DNA of 64,000 nt, taken from NCBI GenBank assembly GCA_029582265.1, contig CM055831.1, forward strand, positions 25,458,526-25,522,525. Direction: 5' to 3'. Position 1 is the first letter of the stretch. The number at the start of each line of letters is the position of its first letter. Source of the stretch: Zoroaster sp. YZ-2022 (taxonomy: Eukaryota > Echinodermata > Asteroidea > Forcipulatida > Zoroasteridae). Below are positions 11,406 through 22,775 of this stretch, piece after piece. Under the pieces are notes generated by a model. The model had not been told where the DNA came from. It did no database searches and saw only the letters and a program-made list of their open reading frames with translations. The position numbers and the translations under genes are program-made.

Positions 11406-13879
11406 ATTATTGGTTTTTACCATCAGCCATTGTACAGTCACATCAGTTGGTTTTTACCATCAGGCATTGTACAGTCACATAGGCTGGTTTTTTACCATCG
11501 GGCATTGTACAGTCACATAGGCTGGTTTTTACCATCGGGCATTGTACAGTCACATAGGCTACTTTTTACCATCGGGCATTGTATAGTCACATAGTCTGGT
11601 TTTACCATCGGGCATTGTACAGTCACATAGGCTGGTTTTTACCATCGGGCATTGTATAGTCACATAGTCTGGTTTTACCATCGGGCATTGTACAGTCACA
11701 TAGGCTACTTTTTACCATCGGGCATTGTACAGTCACATAGGCTGGTTTTTACCATCGGGCATTGTACAGTCACATAGGCTACTTTTTACCATTGGGCATT
11801 GTACAGTCACATAGTCTGGTTTTACCATCGGGCATTGTACAGTCACATAGGCTACTTTTTACCATCGGGCATTGTACAGTCACATAGGCTGGTTTTTACC
11901 ATCGGGCATTGTACAGTCACATAGTCTGGTTTTTACCATCAGGCATTGTACAGTCACATAGGCTGGTTTTACCATCGGGCATTGTACAGTCACATAGGCT
12001 GGTTTTACCATCGGGCATTGTACAGTCACATAGGCTGGTTTTTACCATCAGGCATTGTACAGTCACATAGTCTGGTTTTTACCATCAGGCATTGTACAGT
12101 CACATAGGGTGGTTTTACCATCGGGCATTGTACAGTCACATAGGCTGGTTTTTACCATCAGGCATTGTACAGTCACATAGGCTGGTTTTACCATCGGGCA
12201 TTGTACAGTCACATAGGCTGGTTTTTTACCATCGGTGATTGTACAGTCACATAGGCTGGTTTTTCACCATCGGGCATTGTACAGTCACATAGTCTGGTTT
12301 TTACCATCAGGCATTGTACAGTCACATAGGCTGGTTTTTACCATCGGGCATTGTACAGTCACATAGTCTGGTTTTTACCATCGGGCATTGTACAGTCACA
12401 TAGGGTGGTTTTACCATCGGGCATTGTACAGTCACATAGTCTGGTTTTACCATCGGGCATTGTACAGTCACATAGGCTGGTTTTTACCATCGGGCATTGT
12501 ACAGTCACATAGTCTGGTTTTACCATCGGGCATTGTACAGTCACATAGGCTGGTTTTTACCATCGGGCATTGTACAGTCACATAGTCTGGTTTTACCATC
12601 GGGCATTGTACAGTCACATAGGCTGGTTTTACCATCGGGCATTGTACAGTCACATAGGCTGGTTTTTACCATCGGGCATTGTACAGTCACATAGGCTGGT
12701 TTTTTACCATCGGGCATTGTACAGTCACATAGGCTGGTTTTTACCATCGGGCATTGTACAGTCACATAGGCTGGTTTTACCATCGGGCATTGTACAGTCA
12801 CATAGTCTGGTTTTACCATCGGGCATTGTACAGTCACATAGTCTGGTTTTTACCATCGGGCATTGTACAGTCACATAGGGTGGTTTTTACCATCGGGCAT
12901 TGTACAGTCACATAGGCTGGTTTTACCATCAGGCATTGTACAGTCACATAGGCTGGTTTTTACCATCGGGCATTGTACAGTCACATAGTCTGGTTTTACC
13001 ATCGGGCATTGTACAGTCACATAGGCTGGTTTTTACCATCGGGCATTGTACAGTCACATAGTCTGGTTTTTTACCATCGGTGATTGTACAGTCACATAGG
13101 CTGGTTTTACCATCAGGCATTGTACAGTCACATAGGCTGGTTTTTTACCATCGAGCATTGTACAGTCACATAGTCTGGTTTTTACCATCAGGCATTGTAC
13201 AGTCACATAGGCTGGTTTTACCATCGGGCATTGTACAGTCACATAGTCTGGTTTTTACCATCAGGCATTGTACAGTCACATAGGCTGGTTTTTACCATCG
13301 GGCATTGTACAGTCACATAGTATGGTTTTTACCATCGGGCATTGTACAGTCACATAGGCTGGTTTTTACCATCGGGCATTGTACAGTCACATAGGGTGGT
13401 TTTACCATCGGGCATTGTACAGTCACATAGGCTGGTTTTTACCATCGGGCATTGTACAGTCACATAGTCTGGTTTTTACCATCGGGCATTGTACAGTCAC
13501 ATAGGCTGGTTTTACCATCGGGCATTGTACAGTCACATAGTCTGGTTTTTACCATCGGGCATTGTACAGTCACATAGGGTGGTTTTACCATCGGGCATTG
13601 TACAGTCACATAGTCTGGTTTTTACCATCAGGCATTGTACAGTCACATAGGCTGGTTTTACCATCGGGCATTGTACAGTCACATAGGCTGGTTTTTTACC
13701 ATCGGGCATTGTACAGTCACATAGTCTGGTTTTTACCATCAGGCATTGTACAGTCACATAGTCTGGTTTTTACCATCAGGCATTGTACAGTCACATAGGG
13801 TGGTTTTACCATCGGGCATTGTACAGTCACATAGTCTGGTTTTTACCATCGGGCATTGTACAGTCACATAGGCTGGTTT

Positions 13880-14680
13880 TTACCATCGGGCATTGTACAG
13901 TCACATAGGCTGGTTTTTACCATCAGGCATTGTACAGTCACATAGGCTGGTTTTACCATCGGGCATTGTACAGTCACATAGGCTGGTTTTACCATCAGGC
14001 ATTGTACAGTCACATAGGGTGGTTTTACCATCGGGCATTGTACAGTCACATAGTCTGGTTTTTACCATCGGGCATTGTACAGTCACATAGTCTGGTTTTT
14101 ACCATCGGGCATTGTACAGTCACATAGGCTGGTTTTACCATCGGGCATTGTACAGTCACATAGGCTGGTTTTTACCATCGGGCATTGTACAGTCACATAG
14201 GCTGGTTTTACCATCAGGCATTGTACAGTCACATAGGCTGGTTTTTACCATCGGGCATTGTACAGTCACATAGGCTGGTTTTTACCATCGGGCATTGTAC
14301 AGTCACATAGGCTGGTTTTACCATCGGGCATTGTACAGTCACATAGGCTGGTTTTTACCATCGGGCATTGTACAGTCACATAGGCTAGTTTTACCATCGG
14401 GCATTGTACAGTCACATAGGGTGGTTTTACCATCGGGCATTGTAGAGTCACATAGTCTGGTTTTACCATCAGGCATTGTACAGTCACATAGTCTGGTTTT
14501 ACCATCGGGCATTGTACAGTCACATAGGCTGGTTTTTACCATCGGTGATTGTACAGTCACATAGGGTGGTTTTACCATCGGGCATTGTACAGTCACATAG
14601 GCTGGTTTTACCATCAGGCATTGTACAGTCACATAGGCTGGTTTTTACCATCGGGCATTGTACAGTCACATAGTATGGTT
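13880..14680. repeat. higher-order segment inside the minisatellite, first copy
   Basis: The order of unit variants here recurs about 2.13-2.17 kb downstream (16045-16845). A private variant, TGTAGAGTCAC instead of TGTACAGTCAC, occurs at 14441 and again at 16607, 2166 bp apart and in the same variant context. Confidence 0.75.
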
Positions 14681-16044
14681 TTTACCATCGGGCATTGTAC
14701 AGTCACATAGGCTGGTTTTTACCATCGGGCATTGTACAGTCACATAGTCTGGTTTTTACCATCAGGCATTGTACAGTCACATAGGCTGGTTTTTACCATC
14801 GGGCATTGTACAGTCACATAGTATGGTTTTTACCATCGGGCATTGTACAGTCACATAGGCTGGTTTTACCATCGGGCATTGTACAGTCACATAGTCTGGT
14901 TTTACCATCGGGCATTGTACAGTCACATAGGCTGGTTTTTACCATCGGGCATTGTACAGTCACATAGTATGGTTTTTACCATCGGGCATTGTACAGTCAC
15001 ATAGGCTGGTTTTTACCATCGGGCATTGTACAGTCACATAGTCTGGTTTTTACCATCAGGCATTGTACAGTCACATAGGCTGGTTTTACCATCGGGCATT
15101 GTACAGTCACATAGGCTGGTTTTTACCATCGGGCATTGTACAGTCACATAGTCTGGTTTTTACCATCAGGCATTGTACAGTCACATAGGCTGGTTTTTAC
15201 CATCGGGCATTGTACAGTCACATAGGCTGGTTTTTACCATCGGGCATTGTACAGTCACATAGTCTGGTTTTTACCATCAGGCATTGTACAGTCACATAGT
15301 CTGGTTTTTACCATCAGGCATTGTACAGTCACATAGGGTGGTTTTACCATCGGGCATTGTACAGTCACATAGGCTGGTTTTACCATCAGGCATTGTACAG
15401 TCACATAGGCTGGTTTTTACCATCGGGCATTGTACAGTCACATAGTATGGTTTTTACCATCGGGCATTGTACAGTCACATAGGCTGGTTTTTACCATCGG
15501 GCATTGTACAGTCACATAGTCTGGTTTTTACCATCAGGCATTGTACAGTCACATAGTCTGGTTTTTACCATCGGGCATTGTACAGTCACATAGTATGGTT
15601 TTTACCATCGGGCATTGTACAGTCACATAGGCTGGTTTTTACCATCGGGCATTGTACAGTCACATAGTCTGGTTTTTACCATCGGGCATTGTACAGTCAC
15701 ATAGGCTGGTTTTTACCATCGGGCATTGTACAGTCACATAGTATGGTTTTTACCATTGGGCATTGTACAGTCACATAGGCTGGTTTTTACCATCGGGCAT
15801 TGTACAGTCACATAGTCTGGTTTTTACCATCAGGCATTGTACAGTCACATAGGCTGGTTTTTACCATCGGGCATTGTACAGTCACATAGGCTGGTTTTTA
15901 CCATCGGGCATTGTACAGTCACATAGTCTGGTTTTTACCATCAGGCATTGTACAGTCACATAGTCTGGTTTTTACCATCAGGCATTGTACAGTCACATAG
16001 GGTGGTTTTACCATCGGGCATTGTACAGTCACATAGTCTGGTTT

Positions 16045-16845
16045 TTACCATTGGGCATTGTACAGTCACATAGGCTGGTTTTTACCATCGGGCATTGTAC
16101 AGTCACATAGGCTGGTTTTACCATCAGGCATTGTACAGTCACATAGGCTGGTTTTACCATCGGGCATTGTACAGTCACATAGGCTGGTTTTACCATCAGG
16201 CATTGTACAGTCACATAGGGTGGTTTTACCATCGGGCATTGTACAGTCACATAGTCTGGTTTTTACCATCGGGCATTGTACAGTCACATAGTCTGGTTTT
16301 TACCATCGGGCATTGTACAGTCACATAGGCTGGTTTTACCATCGGGCATTGTACAGTCACATAGGCTGGTTTTACCATCAGGCATTGTACAGTCACATAG
16401 GCTGGTTTTTACCATCGGGCATTGTACAGTCACATAGGCTGGTTTTTACCATCGGGCATTGTACAGTCACATAGGCTGGTTTTTTACCATCGGGCATTGT
16501 ACAGTCACATAGGCTGGTTTTTACCATCGGGCATTGTACAGTCACATAGGCTAGTTTTACCATCGGGCATTGTACAGTCACATAGGGTGGTTTTACCATC
16601 GGGCATTGTAGAGTCACATAGTCTGGTTTTACCATCAGGCATTGTACAGTCACATAGTCTGGTTTTACCATCGGGCATTGTACAGTCACATAGGCTGGTT
16701 TTTACCATCGGTGATTGTACAGTCACATAGGCTGGTTTTACCATCGGGCATTGTACAGTCACATAGGCTGGTTTTACCATCGGGCATTGTACAGTCACAT
16801 AGGCTGGTTTTTACCATCGGGCATTGTACAGTCACATAGGCTGGT
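16045..16845. repeat. higher-order segment inside the minisatellite, second copy
   Basis: Second copy of the 13880-14680 variant pattern, with single-unit gains and losses (for example one extra unit near 16095-16200). Confidence 0.75.
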
Positions 16846-17268
16846 TTTACCATCAGGCATTGTACAGTCACATAGGCTGGTTTTACCATCGGGCATTGTA
16901 CAGTCACATAGGCTGGTTTTACCATCAGGCATTGTACAGTCACATAGGCTGGTTTTTACCATCGGGCATTGTACAGTCACATAGGCTGGTTTTACCATCA
17001 GGCATTGTACAGTCACATAGGCTGGTTTTTACCATCGGGCATTGTACAGTCACATAGTCTGGTTTTACCATCGGGCATTGTACAGTCACATAGGCTACTT
17101 TTTACCATCGGGCATTGTACAGTCACATAGTCTGGTTTTTACCATCGGGCATTGTACAGTCACATAGGCTGGTTTTTACCATCGGGCATTGTACAGTCAC
17201 ATAGTCTGGTTTTTTTACCATCGGGCATTGTACAGTCACATAGGCTGGTTTTTACCATCGGGCATGTA

Positions 17269-18532
17269 GGCTGCTTTTTTAGGAAGAAATATTCCCCAAA
17301 AATTTGTAATTTCATATACATCTATGCACGGCAATCTTCACTTGCCCTAAACCCCTCCCTTCGGCCTATCATACCCATTGCAAAGACATGACTTCTAGTT
17401 TCTTGAAATGAATTATAATTTCTTAACTAAAGAATTGAACATTTGTTGAAAAGCTGGATGTTATGTATAGTTTTAGTTAATAATGCACTATGTAAACTTC
17501 TTAACTATTTTGATTCACATTTACAATAAAGCTACTTCATTCTTCAGTTGGCAAATAATTCTAACATTTGATTAACCTCACAATTTGGTTCCTTTTCATC
17601 CCATATATAGAAATAATTGCGCCAATATCAGGGTTTTTTTGATGAAGAAAGCAACAAGGATGTGAACTACAATAATAATGAAACATACATGTAAGTAAAA
17701 TTGTAAGTTAAGAGATTTGATTTATTGACATCACTCAATTGAGGAGGGAGATTGTGGGAACAAACAAAGAATTGACTTGTTATAATAGTTTTGATAAACC
17801 TGATTGGAGACAAAAAAATCAAATTAATTTGTATTACAATCTGATCTAATAAATGTCAATTAAATGCAAATTTAATTAAATCAACAGTAAAAACTTAATA
17901 ATAGTCTGTAGATTATGCTCCTAAATTAAAGGAGGGAATTTGAAGAAAACAAGATCTGCAATATTTATGTTGAAAATTAATTATCAAAGACACATAGACT
18001 GTAGATTTGAGTTATTTCATTGATGTATGGAAATGAAAACTATCAGAAAAAGAATACGATTGACCAAAATAACAATTTCCACTGGGTTCAAAGATGAAAA
18101 CACTTCAAACAACATCATTTCCCAGGATGCTTGATACTTGTACCAACTTTACACCAATTAAGTTTGAATGTAATAATTTGTTCATTTGATAATCTAGTTA
18201 TTACCAATGTTGGTTTGATCAATTATTTGATCAAATAAAATGATGAGATAAAAGAATACAAAATGAAACCCTACCATCTAAAACACTTTAGGTAGGTTTT
18301 AGTTGATGAAAGTATGGTGAAAGTTATCAGGTGATAACCTTCATCTTGTAGAGTCATTGAAGACACTACAAGAGACTGCATGGATCCAAATGGAATCATC
18401 CTCATTGATAATGTACAGTTCTTAGTGATGATGATGATGAATAAAGGTCACTTAGTATTTATATCAACCAACTTTTACCGGATATTATTAAATAACAATA
18501 CCCAAAGCAGGGAGGAGGGGGCTTCATCCCCC
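17269..18532. repeat. duplicated unit copy A, intergenic part
   Basis: Non-coding AT-rich DNA, closely matching 34870-36460 (copy B) and 51150-52575 (copy C). No gene seen. Confidence 0.7.
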
Positions 18533-18895
18533 AATAATAATAATAATAATAATAATGTGTGGATTTATATAGCGCACGTATCCACCAACTAAGTGGTGCT
18601 CAAGGCGCATTATATTATTATCCCTGCTCATAAGGCTCATAAGGCTCATAAATCATTCCTGAAACCATCTCAGCTCCCTGGGGAGTATACAGCTCAATTG
18701 CTGCCATTTCTAGCGCATATAGAGCAAACCAACTCTGCCTTCACAGGTACCCATTTAACCCCTGGGTAGAAAGAAGCAATTATGATTAAGTGTCTTGCTC
18801 AAGGACACAAGTGTCACGGCCGTGATTCGAACCCACATTATGTTGCTAACACCAGAACTTGAATCCGGTAAGCTAGACCGCTCGGCCACGACACC
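18533..18895 (-). mobile_element. tRNA-derived SINE inserted only in copy A
   Basis: On the minus strand the head has a Pol III A box (TGGCCGAGCGGTCTA, near 18880) and a B box (GGGTTCGAATCAC, near 18833), as in Leu/Ser-type tRNA-derived SINEs. The body follows with CACTTGTGTCCTTGAGCAAG, and the tail is (ATT)n at 18533-18556. Copies B and C show the empty site (CTTCATCCCC joined directly to the CACACC side; see 36450-36475 and 52570-52595). The insertion is therefore younger than the duplication, or was lost in the others. Confidence 0.9.
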
Positions 18896-19303
18896 CCACA
18901 CCTCCTAGATCTGCCATTGGAAGTTATTGGGGCTTGGGACAGGAAAACCTCAAAATAGTTTGTTCATTGCAATATATACAATTAAGCTTATTACATAATT
19001 GATGAAGATTATCATTTGTAAAAGTGTTCAATATATAATTTATAAAGCTAATTATGAATGCTTATTTTTAAAAGTGTACAATAATCATATATGTTGAAAA
19101 GTAAATTTAAATCAAGACAAATGAAGCTACTCTTTTGTAATTTCACAAATTATTATGTTGAATTAGTTGCTCATTTATGATATTAAGAGTCATGGTTTTC
19201 CTGAAGATAATTTCTGTCTGGAATGGGACAGAAATGATTTCATAGAAACCGACAGTGCTTTGGATAGAAACTGTGAATGAGATTTCACAACTTGTTTCCA
19301 AAT

Positions 19304-19499
19304 ATCGTCAGAATATCGTCTTTGCATATCCTGACCAGGGCCAGTCAGCCTTTTTTACAATCATTGTTCCTTGTAATTTTATATTGCATTGTTCTTACCA
19401 TGTATTTTGTTTTATTGTTTACACTGATGTGTCACTGCGCCATGAGCGTCTCTTTTGACGGATACCGGTGCATTACAAATGTTCATTATTATTATTATT
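19304..19499 (+). mobile_element. retroelement 3' tail inserted only in copy A
   Basis: Copy C reads straight from TTTCCAAAT to GAAACATTG (near 52990). Here about 196 bp intervenes, ending TTGACGGATACCGGTGCATT then (ATT)n. That ending resembles the 3' tails of LINE/SINE families with ATT repeats. No coding motif is present. Confidence 0.65.
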
Positions 19500-19614
19500 G
19501 AAACATTGACTGGTCAATTGTTTATATGCAATTCTTGATTGTCATTTTAGTATTCATGCACATGATGACAAACAGTGTATCAAGAATGTACTATTCATTT
19601 GTATTTCCCTCCAG

Positions 19615-19726
19615 GTTGACAGCATGACAACCCTTCTAATTGACCTGATCAGAGGTCAACAAGAAACAGTCTCAGCAAGAAACATCCTCAACCAAGAGAG
19701 ATCAGCTCAGTATGCTCCAACAAAAG
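19615..19726 (+). CDS. probable internal coding exon of unknown product (copy A)
   Basis: A 112-nt open block sits between a good acceptor (TTTCCCTCCAG) and a strong donor (AAAAG/GTAAGAGG). It encodes 37 residues plus one base, beginning VDSMTTLLIDLIRGQQ and ending in APTK. Copy C (53117-53228) has the same length, both splice sites and one residue change (Y to D). Copy B (37073-37188) has indels. If the donor is skipped, the frame reads on to a stop after KGKRKKTRLV. It lies about 670 bp beyond the TRIM stop, on the opposite strand. I recognise no domain. Whether it belongs to a separate plus-strand gene is open. Confidence 0.45.
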
Positions 19727-19730
19727 GTAA

Positions 19731-20397
19731 GAGGAAGAAAACTAGACTTGTATAAGGTGCAAATCAGGTGTAGAATATAACCTTTCCATTATGCAACTCT
19801 GTACAAGGGTGGATCCAGAGGGGGAAAAGAGAGGGTATAGACCTTTCTTTTGCTATGTCACAATTGTAGTTTTTGTCAACTGGTGATTGGCAAATTATCA
19901 GTGATTCCTGGCAATTTGTTTTGATCTGAAAATAACTATTTTCCTTATAGAAAGGCATCAAAATATGCAAAAATTACAAATTAAATATTAAAAAGCATCA
20001 GAGCCATGTTTACAGTGATAAAGTTATGAAATGAATTGATGGCAGGACCTGTCATTAATTAATTTAGGTACTTAGATAAACCATGCTTCTTGGACATTTG
20101 TCTTGTGAAATATTTCTTTTTACAAAATGTATCGCCGATATTTTACTGGTAATTTTTGTTTTCATCAAAACAGCAATAATTTCCTGAGTGAAGATTTCAT
20201 TGTCAATGAATTGTATATGCTCTGTATCTCTTGTCATGTCAAACATTAATAATAAATGATACAAGATTAAATCTATAGAGTGACATTGATTACTCAAGAT
20301 TCTACATTACATGTTTGGGTAACATATCTTGAAGAGGACATTTCACCATTATGATGATGACAAGGGAGATTGCCAGTCAGCAGCATGTTGGATTACA
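19731..20397. other. 3' flank of TRIM-NHL copy A
   Basis: Non-coding and conserved with copies B and C. It probably includes the 3' untranslated region of the minus-strand gene. A 77-codon minus frame at 20064-20297 is not preserved in length across copies. Confidence 0.45.
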
Positions 20398-21020
20398 TCA
20401 CATTATGTGATATATCTTCACTGAGTAGTAGTCTGCTGCTACCAGCTGATGCCCATCTGCAGTGAATGTGATTCCCCTGGGCCTGTACAGACCCTGAGCT
20501 ATACATGAGATGAATCTACCTTCATCATCATAATGGTGAATATGACCAGTGTTATAATCCCAATTGTGCACTGCAATGTATATGCCTGATCTGTCACAGC
20601 ATACACCTCTGCAGTATTGAACTTTCTGACCATTGATTGTTGGTTTGATTGTGAGTAATGAAGTTCCATTGCTATCAACAATGTCTACTTGATGTTGGTC
20701 AAAACCACTGACTACAACTCTATTATTATTATCAATGGCCAGGAAGTAAGGTGGTGTTTTGACTGGCATAGTGTGAATGAGCGAGCCATCAGTGGGGCTG
20801 TGCTCGCTCACCACCATGCTCTTCACATCACCTATTATGATGTTACCCTTATTATTTACTGCTACACTGCAGAGGTCCACTGCTGTCTTCCCTACCTCAC
20901 TATGAGGCACTGTGTGGAAGTCAAAGGCAAGTGTGCCATCATTGTTGTACATCTTGATGACATTGTTGGTGTCGTCCACAACCACTAAGTGATTGTGTAT
21001 AGCTGCAATGTCAAATGGAC
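20398..21020 (-). CDS. TRIM-NHL gene copy A, exon 2 (NHL propeller)
   Basis: Terminal exon. The acceptor is TATTATTTTCCAG/GTCC at 21021 (minus strand). It joins exon 1 in phase 1, restoring a Gly codon, and adds residues 433-638, ending SVKIYHIM then TGA. NHL-type repeats are visible: FDIAAIHNHLVVVDDTNN, SVAVNNKGNIIIGD, YFLAIDNNNRVVVSG, and the last GITFTADGHQLVAAD. NHL repeats form a beta-propeller that, in TRIM2/3/32/71 relatives, binds protein or RNA partners. No frameshift or premature stop is present. Copies B (37980-38612) and C (54223-54935) correspond. The splice model is inferred from consensus sites and reading phase. Confidence 0.88.
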
Positions 21021-21269
21021 CTGGAAAATAATAATAATAGAGATAACACAGCACAGTGATATAACAATTATGTGTGTTATGTTTTATGAGCTGAACATTA
21101 AATGAAGATATTTCTACATATTTTGACATGAAGGCCTATACATGTACAAAGGGATTCACAACAGTCAATGTTCACTTTGAACCTTTGAACTGTCATGATT
21201 TATTATTTACTATTTATTTCAGCCAATGTCATGTTTCAGAAAATAAAATAGGCTAAATTGTGGAGTGCC

Positions 21270-21340
21270 ATGGTCGAGCGGTTTAGTGCATCGGATTTGT
21301 GTTCTGATGACCGAGTCGTCAGAATATATCTGAAATATAC
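21270..21340 (+). repeat. truncated tRNA-like SINE head relic
   Basis: GTGCCATGGTCGAGCGGTTT resembles a Leu/Ser tRNA A box with its flanks, but no B box follows. The same relic is in copy B (near 38870) and copy C (near 55180), so it predates the duplication. It is not a tRNA gene. Confidence 0.5.
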
Positions 21341-21601
21341 TCAGGCTGTTGGAAGATGCTTCAATAAGCTTGTGACACTTGCTAACACGTCATGTTACCA
21401 TGTGTATTTACAACATATGTACATCATGTGTTTTTAAGTTTTGATGACTCCTCAGTGACAAAAAATAACAATTTTCTGTGATTAAAATATATTTTGGAGA
21501 AATAAAAATGTTATCAATCTCACACAAGAATATTTCTATTTCAGTAAACCTTTAAAAGGCTATTTTTTCTGAACCATGTTATATGTGTACTCTTGCTTAC
21601 T

Positions 21602-22775
21602 TTTATTCAGAGTAACTTTAAACTGGTCAGATGCCATGATCATTCGGTCTATCAATGCATTAGGGTATGTCAATGAGTTGTTTGCTTTTATTCAGAGTAA
21701 CTTTAAACTGGTCAGATGCCATGATCATTCGGTCTATCCATACAGCTACAACCCAAGGAGTTCGAACTTTCCGACTTCAAAGACAATATGACCGTCGCCG
21801 CCCTAATCCTTACGACCGCAATGTAAACGCCGATTAGCATGCTCACAGCCGGAAAGCTCATGAAGTAATACACTGCATTGTGGGTATTTCTTTGCATGAC
21901 GCGATATACACATGCGCATTACACACCAATAGTAGCGTGTGTTGAAAAAAAAAAAAATTTCAAGACGTGGTGAAATTTTGGCCTGCATTGGCCGCGAGTT
22001 AGAATAGTACCGATAGAAAGCCCAACTAATGACCATCAAATTGCACCAGTTTTCGAACGTGAGAAATCATGAGAAACATTGAAAATCAATAGAATTATGA
22101 ATGCCATATTTTCGATGTAATTCACACAAAAAACGATGTAACTTTCCGAAATATTGTCCGATTTTCACGATCAAAACTCTGTCAAAAAGATTTCAGTTGT
22201 TGCTATAACTGCACATACTGATCGGAAACGTGTGGTACTCTGCAATCGACTGTGCATGCGTTTAGCTCTATGGCGATCAGTGCCATACTATTAATCCAGT
22301 GACAAAAACAAAATGCAGCGATGACGTCATGTCGAGTGCAAACGCACTGAGTGCAGCGGGGCTGTCGGTTACCAGTGTAAAACGCGGCGATGCACTGCAT
22401 ATTCAAAAGACGGCTTGCGGTCGTAATGTTTACGAGCTCTCAGCAGGTGTTGCAGTGCTTTGGCTATGGGTTTGCTGACAGCGCTAATTGGCTGATTTTA
22501 ATTGCCCGCTAAGTTCGAACTCCTTGGGTTGTAGCTCTATGGTCTATCAATGCATAGGGTATGTCAATGAGTTGTTTACTTTTATTCAGAGTAACTTTAA
22601 ACTGGTCAGATGCCATGATCATTCGGTCTATCAATGCATAGGGTATGTCAATGAGTTGTTTACTTTTATTCAGAGTAACTTTAAACTGGTCAGATGCCAT
22701 GATCATTCGGTCTATCAATGCATAGGGTATGTCAATGAGTTGTTTACTTGCATGTTGAACAACATCATTAAGTGT
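21602..22775 (+). repeat. 85-bp tandem repeat, interrupted
   Basis: Units start TTTATTCAGAGTAACTTTAA and continue through GGTCAGATGCCATGATCATT to GTCAATGAGTTGTTT. Starts at 21602 and 21687 are 85 bp apart. Two further units follow at about 22580 and 22664, after an inserted element. Copies B (39200-39375) and C (55497-55670) have about two units each. Confidence 0.9.
21739..22541. mobile_element. 803-bp element with long terminal inverted repeats
   Basis: The ends are inverted copies: AGCTACAACCCAAGGAGTTC plus GAACTT, a 26-bp perfect core that extends to about 30 bp with one mismatch. The target GTCTATC (7 bp, or GGTCTATC as 8 bp) is duplicated at 21732-21738 and 22542-22548. The uninterrupted 85-bp repeat units show the empty site. 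There is no transposase frame. It is a non-autonomous DNA transposon; a TSD of 7-8 bp fits the P or hAT groups, and outer ends starting CATA would suit P-like elements. Confidence 0.85.

Larger units (their letters stand above)
11410..17268. repeat. large minisatellite, about 160 units of about 37 bp
   Basis: Each unit contains GGCTGGTTTTTACCATC, then GGGCATTGTACAGTCACATA. Units differ mainly in the T-run (4-6, rarely 7 T), the first bases (GGCTGG, GTCTGG, GGGTGG, GTATGG, GGCTAC) and CGGG versus CAGG. A rarer CGGTGATTG form also occurs. Because 37 is not a multiple of 3, all frames give repetitive peptides on both strands; none is a credible gene. Each unit has a TGGT/ACCA inverted pair whose loop is the variable T-run. 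Copies B and C of the surrounding duplication lack the array (compare 34760-34860 and 51060-51150), so it expanded only in copy A. Confidence 0.97.

Noticed and set aside
11410..17268. CRISPR-like array
   Set aside because: Units are contiguous, with no unique spacers, and the genome is eukaryotic; it is a minisatellite.
12359..17391. Many open frames of 60-102 codons on both strands across the 37-bp array
   Set aside because: They are translations of the repeat in three frames (37 is not a multiple of 3), mirrored on both strands, with no other sequence feature supporting a gene.
18830..18895. Possible tRNA-Leu/Ser gene on the minus strand
   Set aside because: A and B boxes are present but no cloverleaf closes, and the SINE body and ATT tail follow directly; it is a SINE head. 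The same applies at 54240-54310 and 21270-21340.
20689..20988. 99-codon plus-strand frame over the NHL exon
   Set aside because: It is antisense to a coding exon with clear NHL repeats, with no independent support.
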